Origin: Hydrogenophaga sp. NFH-34
Lineage (GTDB): Bacteria > Pseudomonadota > Gammaproteobacteria > Burkholderiales > Burkholderiaceae_C
Reading direction: 5' to 3'
Assembly: GCF_021401345.1 (NCBI RefSeq)
Contig: NZ_JACBGE010000023.1
Span: forward strand, 28,767 to 92,766
Length of the DNA: 64,000 nucleotides
Made by a program: the position numbers and the translations under genes. The notes under the pieces are model-generated. The model was not told the DNA's origin. It saw only the letters and a list, made by a program, of their open reading frames with translations, and searched no databases. Positions within the stretch are counted from its first letter, which is position 1. The number at the start of each line of letters is the position of its first letter. Of the stretch, positions 7,480 to 15,772 are shown one piece after another.

Positions 7480-8182
7480 ACCTTTGAGGCCGCACCGGGT
7501 GGCGATCTATGCGGCGCCCGATCCCGAATCCGACGCCTGGGCGCGCGGCAGCGCCTGGCTGGGCCGCTGCGCGCTGCGGCGCTGGTCCCTGCCCCAGCCC
7601 GCCATCGACGGGTTGGACCCGGCGTCCCTGGCGGCCCTGACCGCCGACCCGCGGCGCTACGGCTGGCACGCCACGCTCAAAGCCCCGATGCGGCTGGCCG
7701 ACGCGGTGGATCTGCAGGCGCTGCGCGACGCGGTGACCGCACTGTGCCAGGCGCACCGCGCGCTGCCGATGCCCGCGCTGCAGGTGTCGCGGCTGGGCCG
7801 GTTTCTGGCGCTGCGCCCGGCGCACACGCCGGCGGCGCTGAGCGCGCTGGCCGACGACTGCGTGCGCCGCCTGCAGCCACTGGCCGCCCCGCTGAGCGCG
7901 AACGAACTGGTGCGGCGCCGGCGTGCGCCGCTCACGCCCGAGGAGGACGCGCTGCTGCTGGCCTGGGGCTACCCCTGGGTGCTGCAGAAATTCCGCTTCC
8001 ATTATTCGCTGACCGGACCGCTGGACGACGTGCCCGAAGCCACGATCCGGCGTGTGCAGCAGGCCGCCGAAGCGCACTTTGCGGCGCTGCCGCCGTGGCG
8101 GCTGGACCGGCTGTCGATCTTCATCGAACCGGCGCCGGGCGCCGACTTCCTGCTGCTCGAACAGCCAAGGCTGGCGCCATGA
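7469..8182 (+). CDS. DUF1045 phosphonate-operon protein, 2H phosphoesterase-like
   Basis: 237 residues from the ATG at 7469, overlapping the end of phnF. Two HxT/S-type motifs, GWHATLKAPM (about residue 70) and FRFHYSLTGPL (about residue 177), mark a 2H phosphoesterase fold, and the overall pattern matches the DUF1045 family found in phosphonate operons. The exact substrate is not established; it is thought to act on a phosphorylated intermediate of the carbon-phosphorus lyase pathway. The phnN start overlaps its stop (ATGA), so the three genes are co-translated. Confidence 0.82.
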   Translation: MAHEPLRPHRVAIYAAPDPESDAWARGSAWLGRCALRRWSLPQPAIDGLDPASLAALTADPRRYGWHATLKAPMRLADAVDLQALRDAVTALCQAHRALPMPALQVSRLGRFLALRPAHTPAALSALADDCVRRLQPLAAPLSANELVRRRRAPLTPEEDALLLAWGYPWVLQKFRFHYSLTGPLDDVPEATIRRVQQAAEAHFAALPPWRLDRLSIFIEPAPGADFLLLEQPRLAP

Positions 8183-8751
8183 GCCGGCGCCTGGTCTACG
8201 TGATCGGTCCTTCCGGTGCCGGCAAGGACAGCGTGCTGCTCGGCCTGCGGGCCGCCTGGGACGGCATGCCGCCCGCGCACTGGGCGCGGCGCACCATCAC
8301 CCGCTCGGCACAGGCCGGCGGCGAGGCGCACGAAGGGGTGAGCGAAAGCGCTTTCGAGCGCTTGCAGCGAGCGCAGGCCTTTGCCATGGCCTGGCAGGCC
8401 AACGGCCTGTCGTACGGCGTGCGGCGCACCGAACTGGCCCCGCTGTCGACCGGGCACGGCGTCTTCGTCAACGGCTCGCGCGCCTACCTGCCCACGGTGC
8501 TGCGCCATTGGCCCGACGCCAGCGTGGTCCACATCACCGCGCCGGCGGCGGTGCTGGAGCAGCGCCTGCTGGGGCGCCGCCGCGAGGACGGCGCCGCCAT
8601 CGCGCAGCGGCTGGCGCGCGACGCGGCGGCCGAACTGCCGCCGGGCGCCGTGCAGATCGTCAACGACGGCGCGCTGGCGTCGGCGGTGCAGGCCCTGCGC
8701 GAGGGGCTGTGTGCCCGGTGGGCCGGCCAAGAAAAAGCCGCCAGCCGCTGA
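8179..8751 (+). CDS. phnN: Ribose 1,5-bisphosphate phosphokinase PhnN
   Basis: 190 residues, normal for the family. The P-loop GPSGAGKDS is at residues 10-18 and is followed by a guanylate-kinase-like fold (RRTITRS, GLSYGV). PhnN phosphorylates ribose 1,5-bisphosphate to PRPP, the last step of carbon-phosphorus lyase phosphonate use. No C-P lyase genes (phnG-phnM) are visible nearby, and the divergent uptake genes are decayed, so the role here may be reduced to PRPP supply or depend on genes elsewhere. Confidence 0.85.
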   Translation: MSRRLVYVIGPSGAGKDSVLLGLRAAWDGMPPAHWARRTITRSAQAGGEAHEGVSESAFERLQRAQAFAMAWQANGLSYGVRRTELAPLSTGHGVFVNGSRAYLPTVLRHWPDASVVHITAPAAVLEQRLLGRRREDGAAIAQRLARDAAAELPPGAVQIVNDGALASAVQALREGLCARWAGQEKAASR

Positions 8752-8764
8752 CAGCGGTGGCGGC
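8737..8764 (-). terminator. Intrinsic terminator of the nitroreductase gene
   Basis: GCCGCCA-G-CCGCTG-A-CAGCGG-TGGCGGC folds into a near-perfect 13-bp stem. On the minus strand it is followed by GGCTTTTTCTT, a T-run (bases 8736-8731). It lies 19 bases beyond the nitroreductase stop and overlaps the phnN stop codon on the other strand. Confidence 0.75.
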
Positions 8765-8782
8765 CGGCGGGCCTGAAGGCGC

Positions 8783-9448
8783 TCAGTTCACTTCGGTGAC
8801 GAACTGGTCCAGCGGGCGCCGCACCTTCTTCAGGTTGACCAGCCAGTCGCTGTCGGCCGCGCGGTAGCCCAGCGGCAGGATGGTCACGCTGCGCAGGCCA
8901 CGCTCGCGCAGCTTCAGGATGTCGTCCAGCGCGGCGGGGTCGAAGCCTTCCATCGGCGTGGCGTCCACTTCCTCGAACGCCGCAGCGATGACCGAGGCCC
9001 CGAAGCCGATGTAGGCCTGGCGCGCGGCGTGTTCGAAGTTCACCTCGGCCGGACGGCCCGGGTAGTTCTTGAGCAGCATCTGGCGGTAGTTTTCCCAGCC
9101 TTCGTTGGTGAAGCCGCGCTGTTGGTTGGTCAGGTCGAACATGTGGTTGATGCGTTCGGCCGTGTAGTTGTCCCAGGCGGCGAACACCAGCACGCAGGTG
9201 CTCTCGGTCACCTGCGCCTGGTTCCAGGCGATGGCCTGGATCTGCGCGCGCACGGCGGGGTTCTTCACCACGATCACCTCGAACGGCTGCAGGCCGCTGG
9301 ACGTGGGCGCCAGGCGGGCGGCTTCGACGATGCGGTGAATCTTGTCCTGCGGCACGGTCTTGGCCGGGTCCATCTTCTTGGTGGCGTAGCGCCATTGCAG
9401 CTTGTCCAGCAGGACGGGCGGGTTCTGGGGTTGGGATAGGTCGCTCAT
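8783..9448 (-). CDS. Nitroreductase family NAD(P)H-dependent oxidoreductase
   Basis: 221 residues from the ATG at 9446-9448; 17 upstream codons of the open frame are excluded as they lack a ribosome-binding site. FMN-binding features of NfsB-type enzymes are present: the Arg/Lys-rich start LQWRYATKKMDP, the LAPTSSGLQPFEVIVV segment and the C-terminal VTILPLGYRAADSDW. These homodimeric flavoproteins reduce nitroaromatics, quinones or enones with NAD(P)H. The physiological substrate is unknown. A strong terminator follows. Confidence 0.88.
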   Translation of the reverse strand: MSDLSQPQNPPVLLDKLQWRYATKKMDPAKTVPQDKIHRIVEAARLAPTSSGLQPFEVIVVKNPAVRAQIQAIAWNQAQVTESTCVLVFAAWDNYTAERINHMFDLTNQQRGFTNEGWENYRQMLLKNYPGRPAEVNFEHAARQAYIGFGASVIAAAFEEVDATPMEGFDPAALDDILKLRERGLRSVTILPLGYRAADSDWLVNLKKVRRPLDQFVTEVN

Positions 9449-9572
9449 GACGGGTTTCCGAAGGAGGGGCACCCACACCGTGCGGGCGCACGCCGGCATC
9501 TTGCCGCAGCGCAGGAAGCCGCGCTGGCGTCCGCGCGGAAGGTCCGGCCCGGAACGCCTTTGTACCGGCCGC

Positions 9573-9815
9573 TCAGCAGCCCGGTGGCGGATCGGGTATA
9601 CGCCGCATCGCGATCGCGTCGAACGGGCAGCGCACCGCGCACCGGGCGCAGCCGGTGCACCCGGCCGCGTCGTCCAGGTGGCTCTTTTTCTGCCAGCCCG
9701 GCACCGTCTGCAGCGACAGCACGCGCGGCGGGCACACGCCCACGCACCAGCCGCAGCCGGTGCAGCGGGCCGGGTCGATGACCGGTAGGGCCTTGCGCGA
9801 TTCGGGGGACGCCAT
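9573..9815 (-). CDS. 2[4Fe-4S] ferredoxin-like protein
   Basis: 80 residues from the ATG at 9813-9815. Two cluster motifs, CTGCGWCVGVCPP (about residue 18) and CTGCARCAVRCPF (about residue 53), give eight cysteines for two [4Fe-4S] clusters, as in bacterial-type ferredoxins. It is a small soluble electron carrier; the partner is unknown. An indolepyruvate ferredoxin oxidoreductase lies 6 kb away, but nothing in the sequence ties the two together. Confidence 0.88.
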   Translation of the reverse strand: MASPESRKALPVIDPARCTGCGWCVGVCPPRVLSLQTVPGWQKKSHLDDAAGCTGCARCAVRCPFDAIAMRRIPDPPPGC

Positions 9816-10049
9816 GGGCCGATTGTGCGGACGCTGGCGCGGCGCGGTGTTTACCAGCGGAAACATCCGGACATGCGACCCGGGATGTTGTCCTACACGC
9901 CGAGCCAGCCCGGGCCGACAGCCAGCGCGGGGGCGCTTGCCTACAGTAAAGACACAACGTTGTTCGTACCCGTACCGGACCTCGTTGCCCTCATGGGGAC
10001 CGGCCAGCGCCGTACCCCGATGTTCACGAAGTCAGCAAGGAGTCAACAC

Positions 10050-10268
10050 ATGAATTGGGACCAGATCCAGGGACAGTGGAAGCAAGTCAAGGGCAAGGTC
10101 GTCGAGCAGTGGGGCAAGCTCACCGACGACGACCTGGAGGTGGTGGCCGGTCGCCGCGACCAGCTCGCCGGCAAGCTCCAGGAGCGCTACGGCATCGCCA
10201 AGGAAGAGGCCGAAAAACAGGTGGCGGATTTCGAGCGCCGCGCCACCGATCAGTGGTTCAAGCCCTGA
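10050..10268 (+). CDS. CsbD family stress-related protein
   Basis: 72 residues from the ATG at 10050, preceded by AAGGAG nine bases upstream. The start MNWDQIQGQWKQVKGKV followed by KLTDDDLEVVAGRRDQLAGK is diagnostic of the CsbD/YjbJ family: small, abundant, hydrophilic proteins induced in general stress or stationary phase, with unclear molecular function. It is followed at 52 bases by a BON lipoprotein, a combination often seen among osmotic-stress genes. The 234-base upstream gap contains only short palindromes such as ACAACGTTGT near 9954. Confidence 0.9.
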   Translation: MNWDQIQGQWKQVKGKVVEQWGKLTDDDLEVVAGRRDQLAGKLQERYGIAKEEAEKQVADFERRATDQWFKP

Positions 10269-10320
10269 GCGCCACACCCGGCCCGCTTGGCACCTACCTA
10301 TTCTTATTCAGGAGAACACC

Positions 10321-10776
10321 ATGAAATCGACCCCCATCCAACGCCGCATCACCACCGTGCTGGCCACCACGGCCGCCGCTTTCGCCCTCGCCGCCTGCGG
10401 GCAGGCCAGTGACGAGATGAGCGTGGGCCAGCATGTGGACCAGGCCATCGAAAACACCCAGAGCGCCGCCGCCTCGGTGAGCCAGGACATGGGCAGCGCC
10501 ATCGACCAGGCGCGCCAGGCCACCAGCGACATGGCCGACACCGCGACCGCTGCGGCGGCCGACGCCACCATCACCGCGCAGGTGAGCGCGGCGCTGGCGG
10601 CCGATGACAGCCTCAAGGCCCTGCAGATCGACGTCGACACCAAGGCCGGCCACGTCACCATGACCGGCCCGGCGCCCGACGCCGCTGCGCGCGAACGCGC
10701 CACCGTGCTGGCCCGCGCGGTGGACGGTGTGGTCGCGGTCGACAACCGCCTGGTGGTCACGCAGGGCGCAGGTTGA
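10321..10776 (+). CDS. BON-domain lipoprotein
   Basis: 151 residues. A signal peptide with lipobox LAAC (cleavage before Cys at about residue 24) indicates a lipoprotein. A flexible Ala/Gln/Ser-rich helix (about 35-75) leads to one BON domain (ADATITAQVSAALAADDSLK to the VVAVDNRLVV end). BON domains bind phospholipid or support envelope integrity, as in OsmY. It follows csbD, so an envelope-stress role is likely. An AGGAG ribosome-binding site precedes the ATG. Confidence 0.85.
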   Translation: MKSTPIQRRITTVLATTAAAFALAACGQASDEMSVGQHVDQAIENTQSAAASVSQDMGSAIDQARQATSDMADTATAAAADATITAQVSAALAADDSLKALQIDVDTKAGHVTMTGPAPDAAARERATVLARAVDGVVAVDNRLVVTQGAG

Positions 10777-10851
10777 CCCCCGCGGCTCGGCGCGCCGGGG
10801 GGCGCCAAGGTGGTAATGTCGCTCCCGCGCCTCGCGGCGCAGGAGACCCCC

Positions 10852-11319
10852 ATGCAGGACGACATTCCCACCTTGCGCCGCATCCTGGCGCGCGACCGCA
10901 CCATCGCCGTGGTCGGCCTTTCGGCCGAATGGCACCGCCCCAGCTACTTCGCCGCCAAATACATGCAGGAGCGGGGTTACCGCATCGTGCCGGTGAACCC
11001 GCGCTACCCCCAGATCCTGGGCGAAACGAGCTACGCCCGGCTCGAAGACATCCCTTTTCCCGTCGACATGGTCGACGTGTTCCGCAAGGTCGAAGAAATC
11101 CCGGCCATCGCGCAAAGCGCGGTGGCCATTGGCGCCAAGACCCTGTGGCAACAGCTCGGCCTGATGAGCGAAGAGGCCGACCGCATCGCCACCGACGCAG
11201 GCCTGGATTCGGTCTGGGACCGCTGCGTGAAGATCGAACACGCGCGCCTCTTCGGCGGCCTGAACTGGGCCGGCGTGAACACCAAAGTCATCTCGGCCCA
11301 GCGGCCGCAGCAGGGCTGA
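10852..11319 (+). CDS. CoA-binding domain protein (YccU-like)
   Basis: 155 residues from the ATG at 10852 with an AGGAG site eight bases upstream. A single Rossmann CoA-binding domain: RTIAVVGLSAEWHRPSYFAA, then the GYRIVPVNPRYPQILGE strand-turn and DMVDVFRKVEEIP. Family members bind CoA or related nucleotides; enzymatic activity is not known. It ends four bases before metY and is probably co-transcribed with it. Confidence 0.85.
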   Translation: MQDDIPTLRRILARDRTIAVVGLSAEWHRPSYFAAKYMQERGYRIVPVNPRYPQILGETSYARLEDIPFPVDMVDVFRKVEEIPAIAQSAVAIGAKTLWQQLGLMSEEADRIATDAGLDSVWDRCVKIEHARLFGGLNWAGVNTKVISAQRPQQG

Positions 11320-11323
11320 GACC

Positions 11324-12610
11324 ATGGCCGACCGCAACTTCCAGCCCGAGACGCTCGCCATCCACGCGGGCCAGATCCCCGACGCCGCCACCGGCGCGCG
11401 CGCCCTGCCGATCTACCAGACCACCAGCTTCGTGTTCGACAGCGCCGAGCACGCGGCCAGCCTGTTCAACCTGCAGACCTTCGGCAACGTCTACGCACGC
11501 CTGTCCAACCCCACGGTGGCGGCCCTCGAAGAGCGCGTGGCCGCGCTCGAAGGCGGGCGCGCCGCGGTGGCCACGGCCAGCGGCATGGCGGCCGAGGCGC
11601 TGGCACTGACCACGCTGCTGCAGGCCGGCGACCACGTGGTCGCGGCCGGCGCGCTCTATGGCGGTAGCGTCACCATGCTCGCGGTGACGCTGAAGAAATT
11701 CGGCATCGAGACGACCTTTGTCGATGCCACCGACCCGGACGCTTTCGCCGCTGCCGTGCGCCCCCATACCCGGGCCTTCTTTGCCGAAACCCTGGGCAAC
11801 CCCAGCATGGTGGTGCTCGACATTACGGCCATCGCCGACGTGGCGCACGCCCACGGCCTGCCGCTGGTGGTGGACAACACCGTGCCCAGCCCGTTCCTGT
11901 GCAACCCGATCCGCTTCGGCGCCGACATCGTGGTGCACAGCGCCACCAAGTACCTGGCGGGCCACGGCACCACATTGGGCGGCGTGGTGGTCGAGAGCGG
12001 CAGCTTTCCATGGGACAACGGCAAATTCCCGGGCATGACCGAACCGTCGCCCGGTTACCACGGCGTCAAGTTCTACGAAACCTTCGGCAACTTCGGCTTC
12101 ACCATGCGCTGCCGCATGGAAGGCCTGCGCGTGTTCGGCGCGGCGCTCGCCCCCACCAGCGCCTGGCAGATCCTGCAGGGCGTCGAAACCCTGCCGCTGC
12201 GCATGGAACGCCACTGTGCCAACGCGCTGGCGGTGGCGCAGTACCTGCAGGCCGACCCGCGCGTCGGCTGGGTCAGCTACCCGGGCCTGCCGGGCCACCC
12301 GCAGCACGATCTGATGAAGCGGCAGATGCGCGGCGCGTCGGGCCTGTTGGCGTTCGGTGTCAAAGGCGGGCTCGAACAGGGCGTGAAGTTCATTGAGAGC
12401 GCGCAGTTCATGAGCCACCTGGTCAACATCGGCGACACGCGCACCCTCATCAGCCACCCCGCCAGCACCACGCACCGCCAGCTCGACGCGGCCCAGCAAC
12501 TGGCGGCCGGTGTGCCGCCGGACATGGTGCGCATCTCGGTCGGGCTGGAGCACATCGACGACATCCTCTGGGACATCGACCAGGCGCTGGCGCGCGCGGT
12601 GGGCGGCTGA
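11324..12610 (+). CDS. metY: O-acetylhomoserine aminocarboxypropyltransferase (sulfhydrylase)
   Basis: 428 residues, the normal length for MetY. A Cys/Met-metabolism PLP enzyme: TTSFVFDSAEHAA at the N-terminus, the PLP-lysine motif VHSATKYLAGHGTTLGG near residue 208 and the long C-terminal domain ending HIDDILWDIDQAL. It makes homocysteine from O-acetylhomoserine and sulfide, using the product of MetX, which is encoded with metW at 54 kb in this window. Unlike metX it has no visible riboswitch upstream, since the CoA-binding gene ends four bases before it. Confidence 0.92.
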   Translation: MADRNFQPETLAIHAGQIPDAATGARALPIYQTTSFVFDSAEHAASLFNLQTFGNVYARLSNPTVAALEERVAALEGGRAAVATASGMAAEALALTTLLQAGDHVVAAGALYGGSVTMLAVTLKKFGIETTFVDATDPDAFAAAVRPHTRAFFAETLGNPSMVVLDITAIADVAHAHGLPLVVDNTVPSPFLCNPIRFGADIVVHSATKYLAGHGTTLGGVVVESGSFPWDNGKFPGMTEPSPGYHGVKFYETFGNFGFTMRCRMEGLRVFGAALAPTSAWQILQGVETLPLRMERHCANALAVAQYLQADPRVGWVSYPGLPGHPQHDLMKRQMRGASGLLAFGVKGGLEQGVKFIESAQFMSHLVNIGDTRTLISHPASTTHRQLDAAQQLAAGVPPDMVRISVGLEHIDDILWDIDQALARAVGG

Positions 12611-12637
12611 GCCCGGCCATCGAAACAGGAACACAGC

Positions 12638-13501
12638 ATGAGCCGCGCAACCACGTTGCTGATCATCGATCCGCAGAACGACTTCTGCGATCTGCCCGAA
12701 AGCTGGCGCGGCACCGACCCGCTGCGCCACGTCCCCATCGCCCCCGCGCTGCCGGTCCAGGGCGCCCACGCCGACATGTTGCGCCTGGCCGATCTGATCG
12801 ACGAGGCCGGTGACGGCGTGGCGCGCATCGTGGTCACCTTCGATTCGCACCACCGCTGCGACATTGCCCACCCCACCTTCTGGCAGACCGGCGCGGGCGC
12901 GGCGGTGAACCCGTTCACCGCCATCACCGCGGCCCAGGTCCGTGCGGGCGCATACCGGCCCCGCGACGCCGGTGCCTTGCCGCGCGCCCTGGCCTACCTC
13001 GACGCGCTGGAAGAGGCCGGGCGCTACACCCTCATGGTCTGGCCGGTGCACTGCGAAATCGGCAGTTGGGGCCACAACGTGCACCCGGCCGTCAAGGCGG
13101 CCTACAACCGCTGGGAGGACCGGCGCCTGGGCGTGGTGGAGAAGATCGCCAAGGGCAGCCATCCCTGGACCGAGCACTACAGCGCGCTGCAGGCCGAGGT
13201 GCCCGATCCGGCCGACGAAGGCACGCAGCTCAACCGGGGGCTGATCGCCCGCCTCGACGAGGCCGACCGGATCGTCATCGCGGGCGAGGCCAGCAGCCAC
13301 TGTGTCAAGGCCACCGTCGAACACCTGGCGCAGCACCTGCCCTCGCGCCGGCTCGACAAGTTGGTGCTGCTGACCGACGCGATGAGCCCGGTGAGCGGTT
13401 TCGAAGCACAGGCGCAGGCTTTCCTGGCCGACCTGCGGCACCAGGGCGCGCAGCTGGCCACCTGCGCCGAGGTCTTGCCCCTGCTGCGGGCCGAGGCCTG
13501 A
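12638..13501 (+). CDS. Cysteine hydrolase, nicotinamidase-like
   Basis: 287 residues, longer than typical PncA. Isochorismatase-fold triad: Asp in [11 protein letters not shown] (about residue 10), metal-site residues in TFDSHHRCD, and the nucleophile Cys in [14 protein letters not shown] (about residue 225). The [16 protein letters not shown] segment matches the nicotinamidase WPxHC pattern. The gene is followed at 22 bases by pncB, so conversion of nicotinamide to nicotinate feeding NAD salvage is the likely role, though another amide substrate cannot be excluded. Cytoplasmic. Confidence 0.82.
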   Translation: MSRATTLLIIDPQNDFCDLPESWRGTDPLRHVPIAPALPVQGAHADMLRLADLIDEAGDGVARIVVTFDSHHRCDIAHPTFWQTGAGAAVNPFTAITAAQVRAGAYRPRDAGALPRALAYLDALEEAGRYTLMVWPVHCEIGSWGHNVHPAVKAAYNRWEDRRLGVVEKIAKGSHPWTEHYSALQAEVPDPADEGTQLNRGLIARLDEADRIVIAGEASSHCVKATVEHLAQHLPSRRLDKLVLLTDAMSPVSGFEAQAQAFLADLRHQGAQLATCAEVLPLLRAEA

Positions 13502-13523
13502 GCACCGCCGACCCGGAGTCCCG

Positions 13524-14714
13524 ATGGAACCCGTCATCACCAGCCTGCTGGACACCGACCTCTACAAGTTCACGATGTGGCAGACCATGCTGCATCGCCA
13601 CCCGCAGACGCAGGCCGAATACCGCTTCGTCTGCCGCAACCGGCCGGCCTTCCCGCTGACCGAACTGCTGCCCGAGATCAACGCCGAACTGGACGCGCTG
13701 TGTGCCCTGGCATTCAGCGAGGACGAGTTGCGCTACCTGGGTGGCCTGCGCTACATCAAGAGCGACTTCGTCGACTTCCTGCGCATCTTCCGTTTCCAGC
13801 GCGGCTTCATCCAGGCCTTCGCCGAAGGCGACCAGTTGCAGATCGTCGCCCGGGGGCCGCAGGTCCACGTCATGGCCTTCGAAATTTTCGTGCTGGCCAT
13901 CGTCAACGAGCTGTACTTCCGTCGCTTCGACCGTGCCGCCGCCGAGGCCGAAGGCCGCCGCCGGCTGGCGGCCAAGATCGGCGCCATCGAAGCCTTCGTG
14001 CAGCAGCCCGCACGGCGCCACCCTTTCGAGCTGTTCGACTTCGGTGTGCGCCGCCGCTTCTCGAAACCCTGGCAGCGTGACGTGGTGCAGGCCCTGAGCA
14101 CGCGCCTGCCCGGCGTATTCAAGGGCACGTCCAACGTACGGCTGGCGCTCGACCTGGGCCTGGTGCCCATCGGCACCATGGCGCACGAGTACCTGCAGAC
14201 TTACCAGGCGCTGGGCGTGCGCCTGCGCGATTCGCAGAAGGCCGCGCTCGAGGACTGGGTGCAGGAATACCGCGGCGACCTGGGCGTCGCGCTGACCGAC
14301 GTGGTCGGCATGGACGCTTTCCTCGCCGACTTCGACCTGTACTTCGCCAAGCTGTTCGATGGCCTGCGCCACGACTCGGGCGACCCGCTGGTCTGGGCGG
14401 AAAAAGCCCTGGCCCATTATCAGAAGCTGCGCATCGATGCACACACCAAACGCCTGGTGTTTTCCGACGGGCTGACGGTGGACAAGGCCATCGCGATCTA
14501 CCGCGCGCTGGGTGACCGCACCCAGCTGGGCTTCGGCATCGGGACCCACCTGTCCAACGACGTCGGGCTGCAGACGCTGCACATCGTCATGAAGCTGACC
14601 AGCGCCAACGGCCAGCCGGTGGCCAAGCTGTCCGACTCGCCCGGCAAGACGCTGTGCGATGACGCCACCTTCCTGGCCTATCTGCGCCAGGTGTTCCAGG
14701 TGCCGGCGCCGTGA
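13524..14714 (+). CDS. pncB: Nicotinate phosphoribosyltransferase
   Basis: 396 residues, close to E. coli PncB. The start [20 protein letters not shown], the [15 protein letters not shown] stretch with the conserved His, the [11 protein letters not shown] motif and the [11 protein letters not shown] phosphate-binding loop are all present. It makes nicotinate mononucleotide from nicotinate and PRPP with ATP hydrolysis, in NAD salvage. It follows the nicotinamidase-like gene in the same direction, giving a two-step salvage module. Confidence 0.93.
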   Translation: MEPVITSLLDTDLYKFTMWQTMLHRHPQTQAEYRFVCRNRPAFPLTELLPEINAELDALCALAFSEDELRYLGGLRYIKSDFVDFLRIFRFQRGFIQAFAEGDQLQIVARGPQVHVMAFEIFVLAIVNELYFRRFDRAAAEAEGRRRLAAKIGAIEAFVQQPARRHPFELFDFGVRRRFSKPWQRDVVQALSTRLPGVFKGTSNVRLALDLGLVPIGTMAHEYLQTYQALGVRLRDSQKAALEDWVQEYRGDLGVALTDVVGMDAFLADFDLYFAKLFDGLRHDSGDPLVWAEKALAHYQKLRIDAHTKRLVFSDGLTVDKAIAIYRALGDRTQLGFGIGTHLSNDVGLQTLHIVMKLTSANGQPVAKLSDSPGKTLCDDATFLAYLRQVFQVPAP

Positions 14715-14724
14715 GCGGGCGCGC

Positions 14725-15651
14725 TCAGCCGGTGGCGAACAGCCGCCGCACCTGATCGCGGATCCACACCTGCGCCGGGTCGCGTGCGGTGCTGGTGTGC
14801 CACACCAGGCGCACCTCGTATTCGGGTGCGGCCTCGCGCGGCAGTTCCCACACGCGCACCTTCTGCAGGCGGCTGAGCTTTTCCGCGTACATCAGCGGCA
14901 CGATGGTCATCAGGTCGGTGTGGAGCACCAGCTCGGGCAGCGCGCCGAAATGGCGCGCGCGCAGCACGATGCGCTCCTGCAGCTTCAGGCGCCAGAGCAT
15001 CTTTTCCACGCTGCCGTGGAAGGTCGCGGTGGGTGAGGGCACGACCATGGAGGCGCGCGCCATCTGCGCCAGCGTCAGGCGCTGAGCGCCGGCGCGCGCG
15101 CCACCCTCGGGCTGCCAGTCGACCGAGGTCAGGCCCACATAACGTTCGGTGAACAGCAGGTCGGCGCGCACGCCGCGGTGGCGCGGGTTCAGGATGCCGA
15201 TGGCGAAGTCGATCTCGCGCGCCTCCAGGGCCGTCGGCAGGTCTTCGGCCACCACCGACACATTGGCCAGCCGCGACAGCGGCGCCTGTTCGCGCAGCGT
15301 GGCCGCCAGCGGCGGCAGGAACATCATCTCGCCCAGGTCGGACAGCGACAGGCGCCAGCGCGCCTCGGCGTGGGCCGGGTCGAAGCGCTGGCCGGCCGAC
15401 AGCGCCGATTCGAGCCGGTTCAGCAACTCGGTGACTTCGGGCGCCAGCAGCTCGCAGGCGTGTGTGGGCGTCAGGCCCTGGGCGGTGCGCACGAACAGCT
15501 CGTCGCCCAGGTGGTGGCGCAGCCGCGCCAGGGCGCTGCTGGTGGCCGACTGCGACAGCGCCAGCAACTTGCCGGCTTCGGTCACCGAACGGGTGCGGTG
15601 GATGGCGACCAGCACGCGCAGCAGGTTGAGGTCGATCTGGCGGAAGTTCAT
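14725..15651 (-). CDS. LysR-type transcriptional regulator divergent from the IOR-TRAP operon
   Basis: 308 residues. N-terminal winged helix MNFRQIDLNLLRVLVAIHRT with recognition helix GKLLALSQSATSSALARLRHH, then a periplasmic-binding-protein-like effector domain. The pattern resembles the NodD/LeuO-like branch (LGDELFVRTAQGLTPT). It is transcribed away from the indolepyruvate oxidoreductase operon, with overlapping palindromes between them, so it is probably the regulator of that operon, responding to its substrate; that is inference. Confidence 0.88.
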   Translation of the reverse strand: MNFRQIDLNLLRVLVAIHRTRSVTEAGKLLALSQSATSSALARLRHHLGDELFVRTAQGLTPTHACELLAPEVTELLNRLESALSAGQRFDPAHAEARWRLSLSDLGEMMFLPPLAATLREQAPLSRLANVSVVAEDLPTALEAREIDFAIGILNPRHRGVRADLLFTERYVGLTSVDWQPEGGARAGAQRLTLAQMARASMVVPSPTATFHGSVEKMLWRLKLQERIVLRARHFGALPELVLHTDLMTIVPLMYAEKLSRLQKVRVWELPREAAPEYEVRLVWHTSTARDPAQVWIRDQVRRLFATG

Positions 15652-15662
15652 GCGCCGGAATT

Positions 15663-15689
15663 ATCCATTCCATGGATGTACTTCATCCA
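15663..15689. promoter_or_regulatory. Two overlapping palindromes between LysR and IOR genes
   Basis: ATCCAT-TCC-ATGGAT (15663-15677) overlaps TGGATG-TACTT-CATCCA (15673-15689); both have perfect six-base arms. They begin 12 bases upstream of the lysR ATG. Overlapping dyads of this type are usual for LysR recognition and activation sites at divergent promoters. Confidence 0.55.
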
Positions 15690-15772
15690 AACAATCGGTT
15701 GGACAGATGTGCGTACCGGCCCCTACAGTGCCCTCACAACCACAGTTCCCCACAACAACGGAGACAACAGTC

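Noticed and set aside
11288..13555. 755-codon frame antisense to metY and the nicotinamidase-like gene
   Set aside because: Gly/Arg/Ala/His-rich composition with no domain; the plus-strand genes have clear motifs.
15149..15772. Extension of the iorA frame to 15149
   Set aside because: It runs antisense through the lysR gene; GTG at 15773 has a ribosome-binding site and matches family starts.
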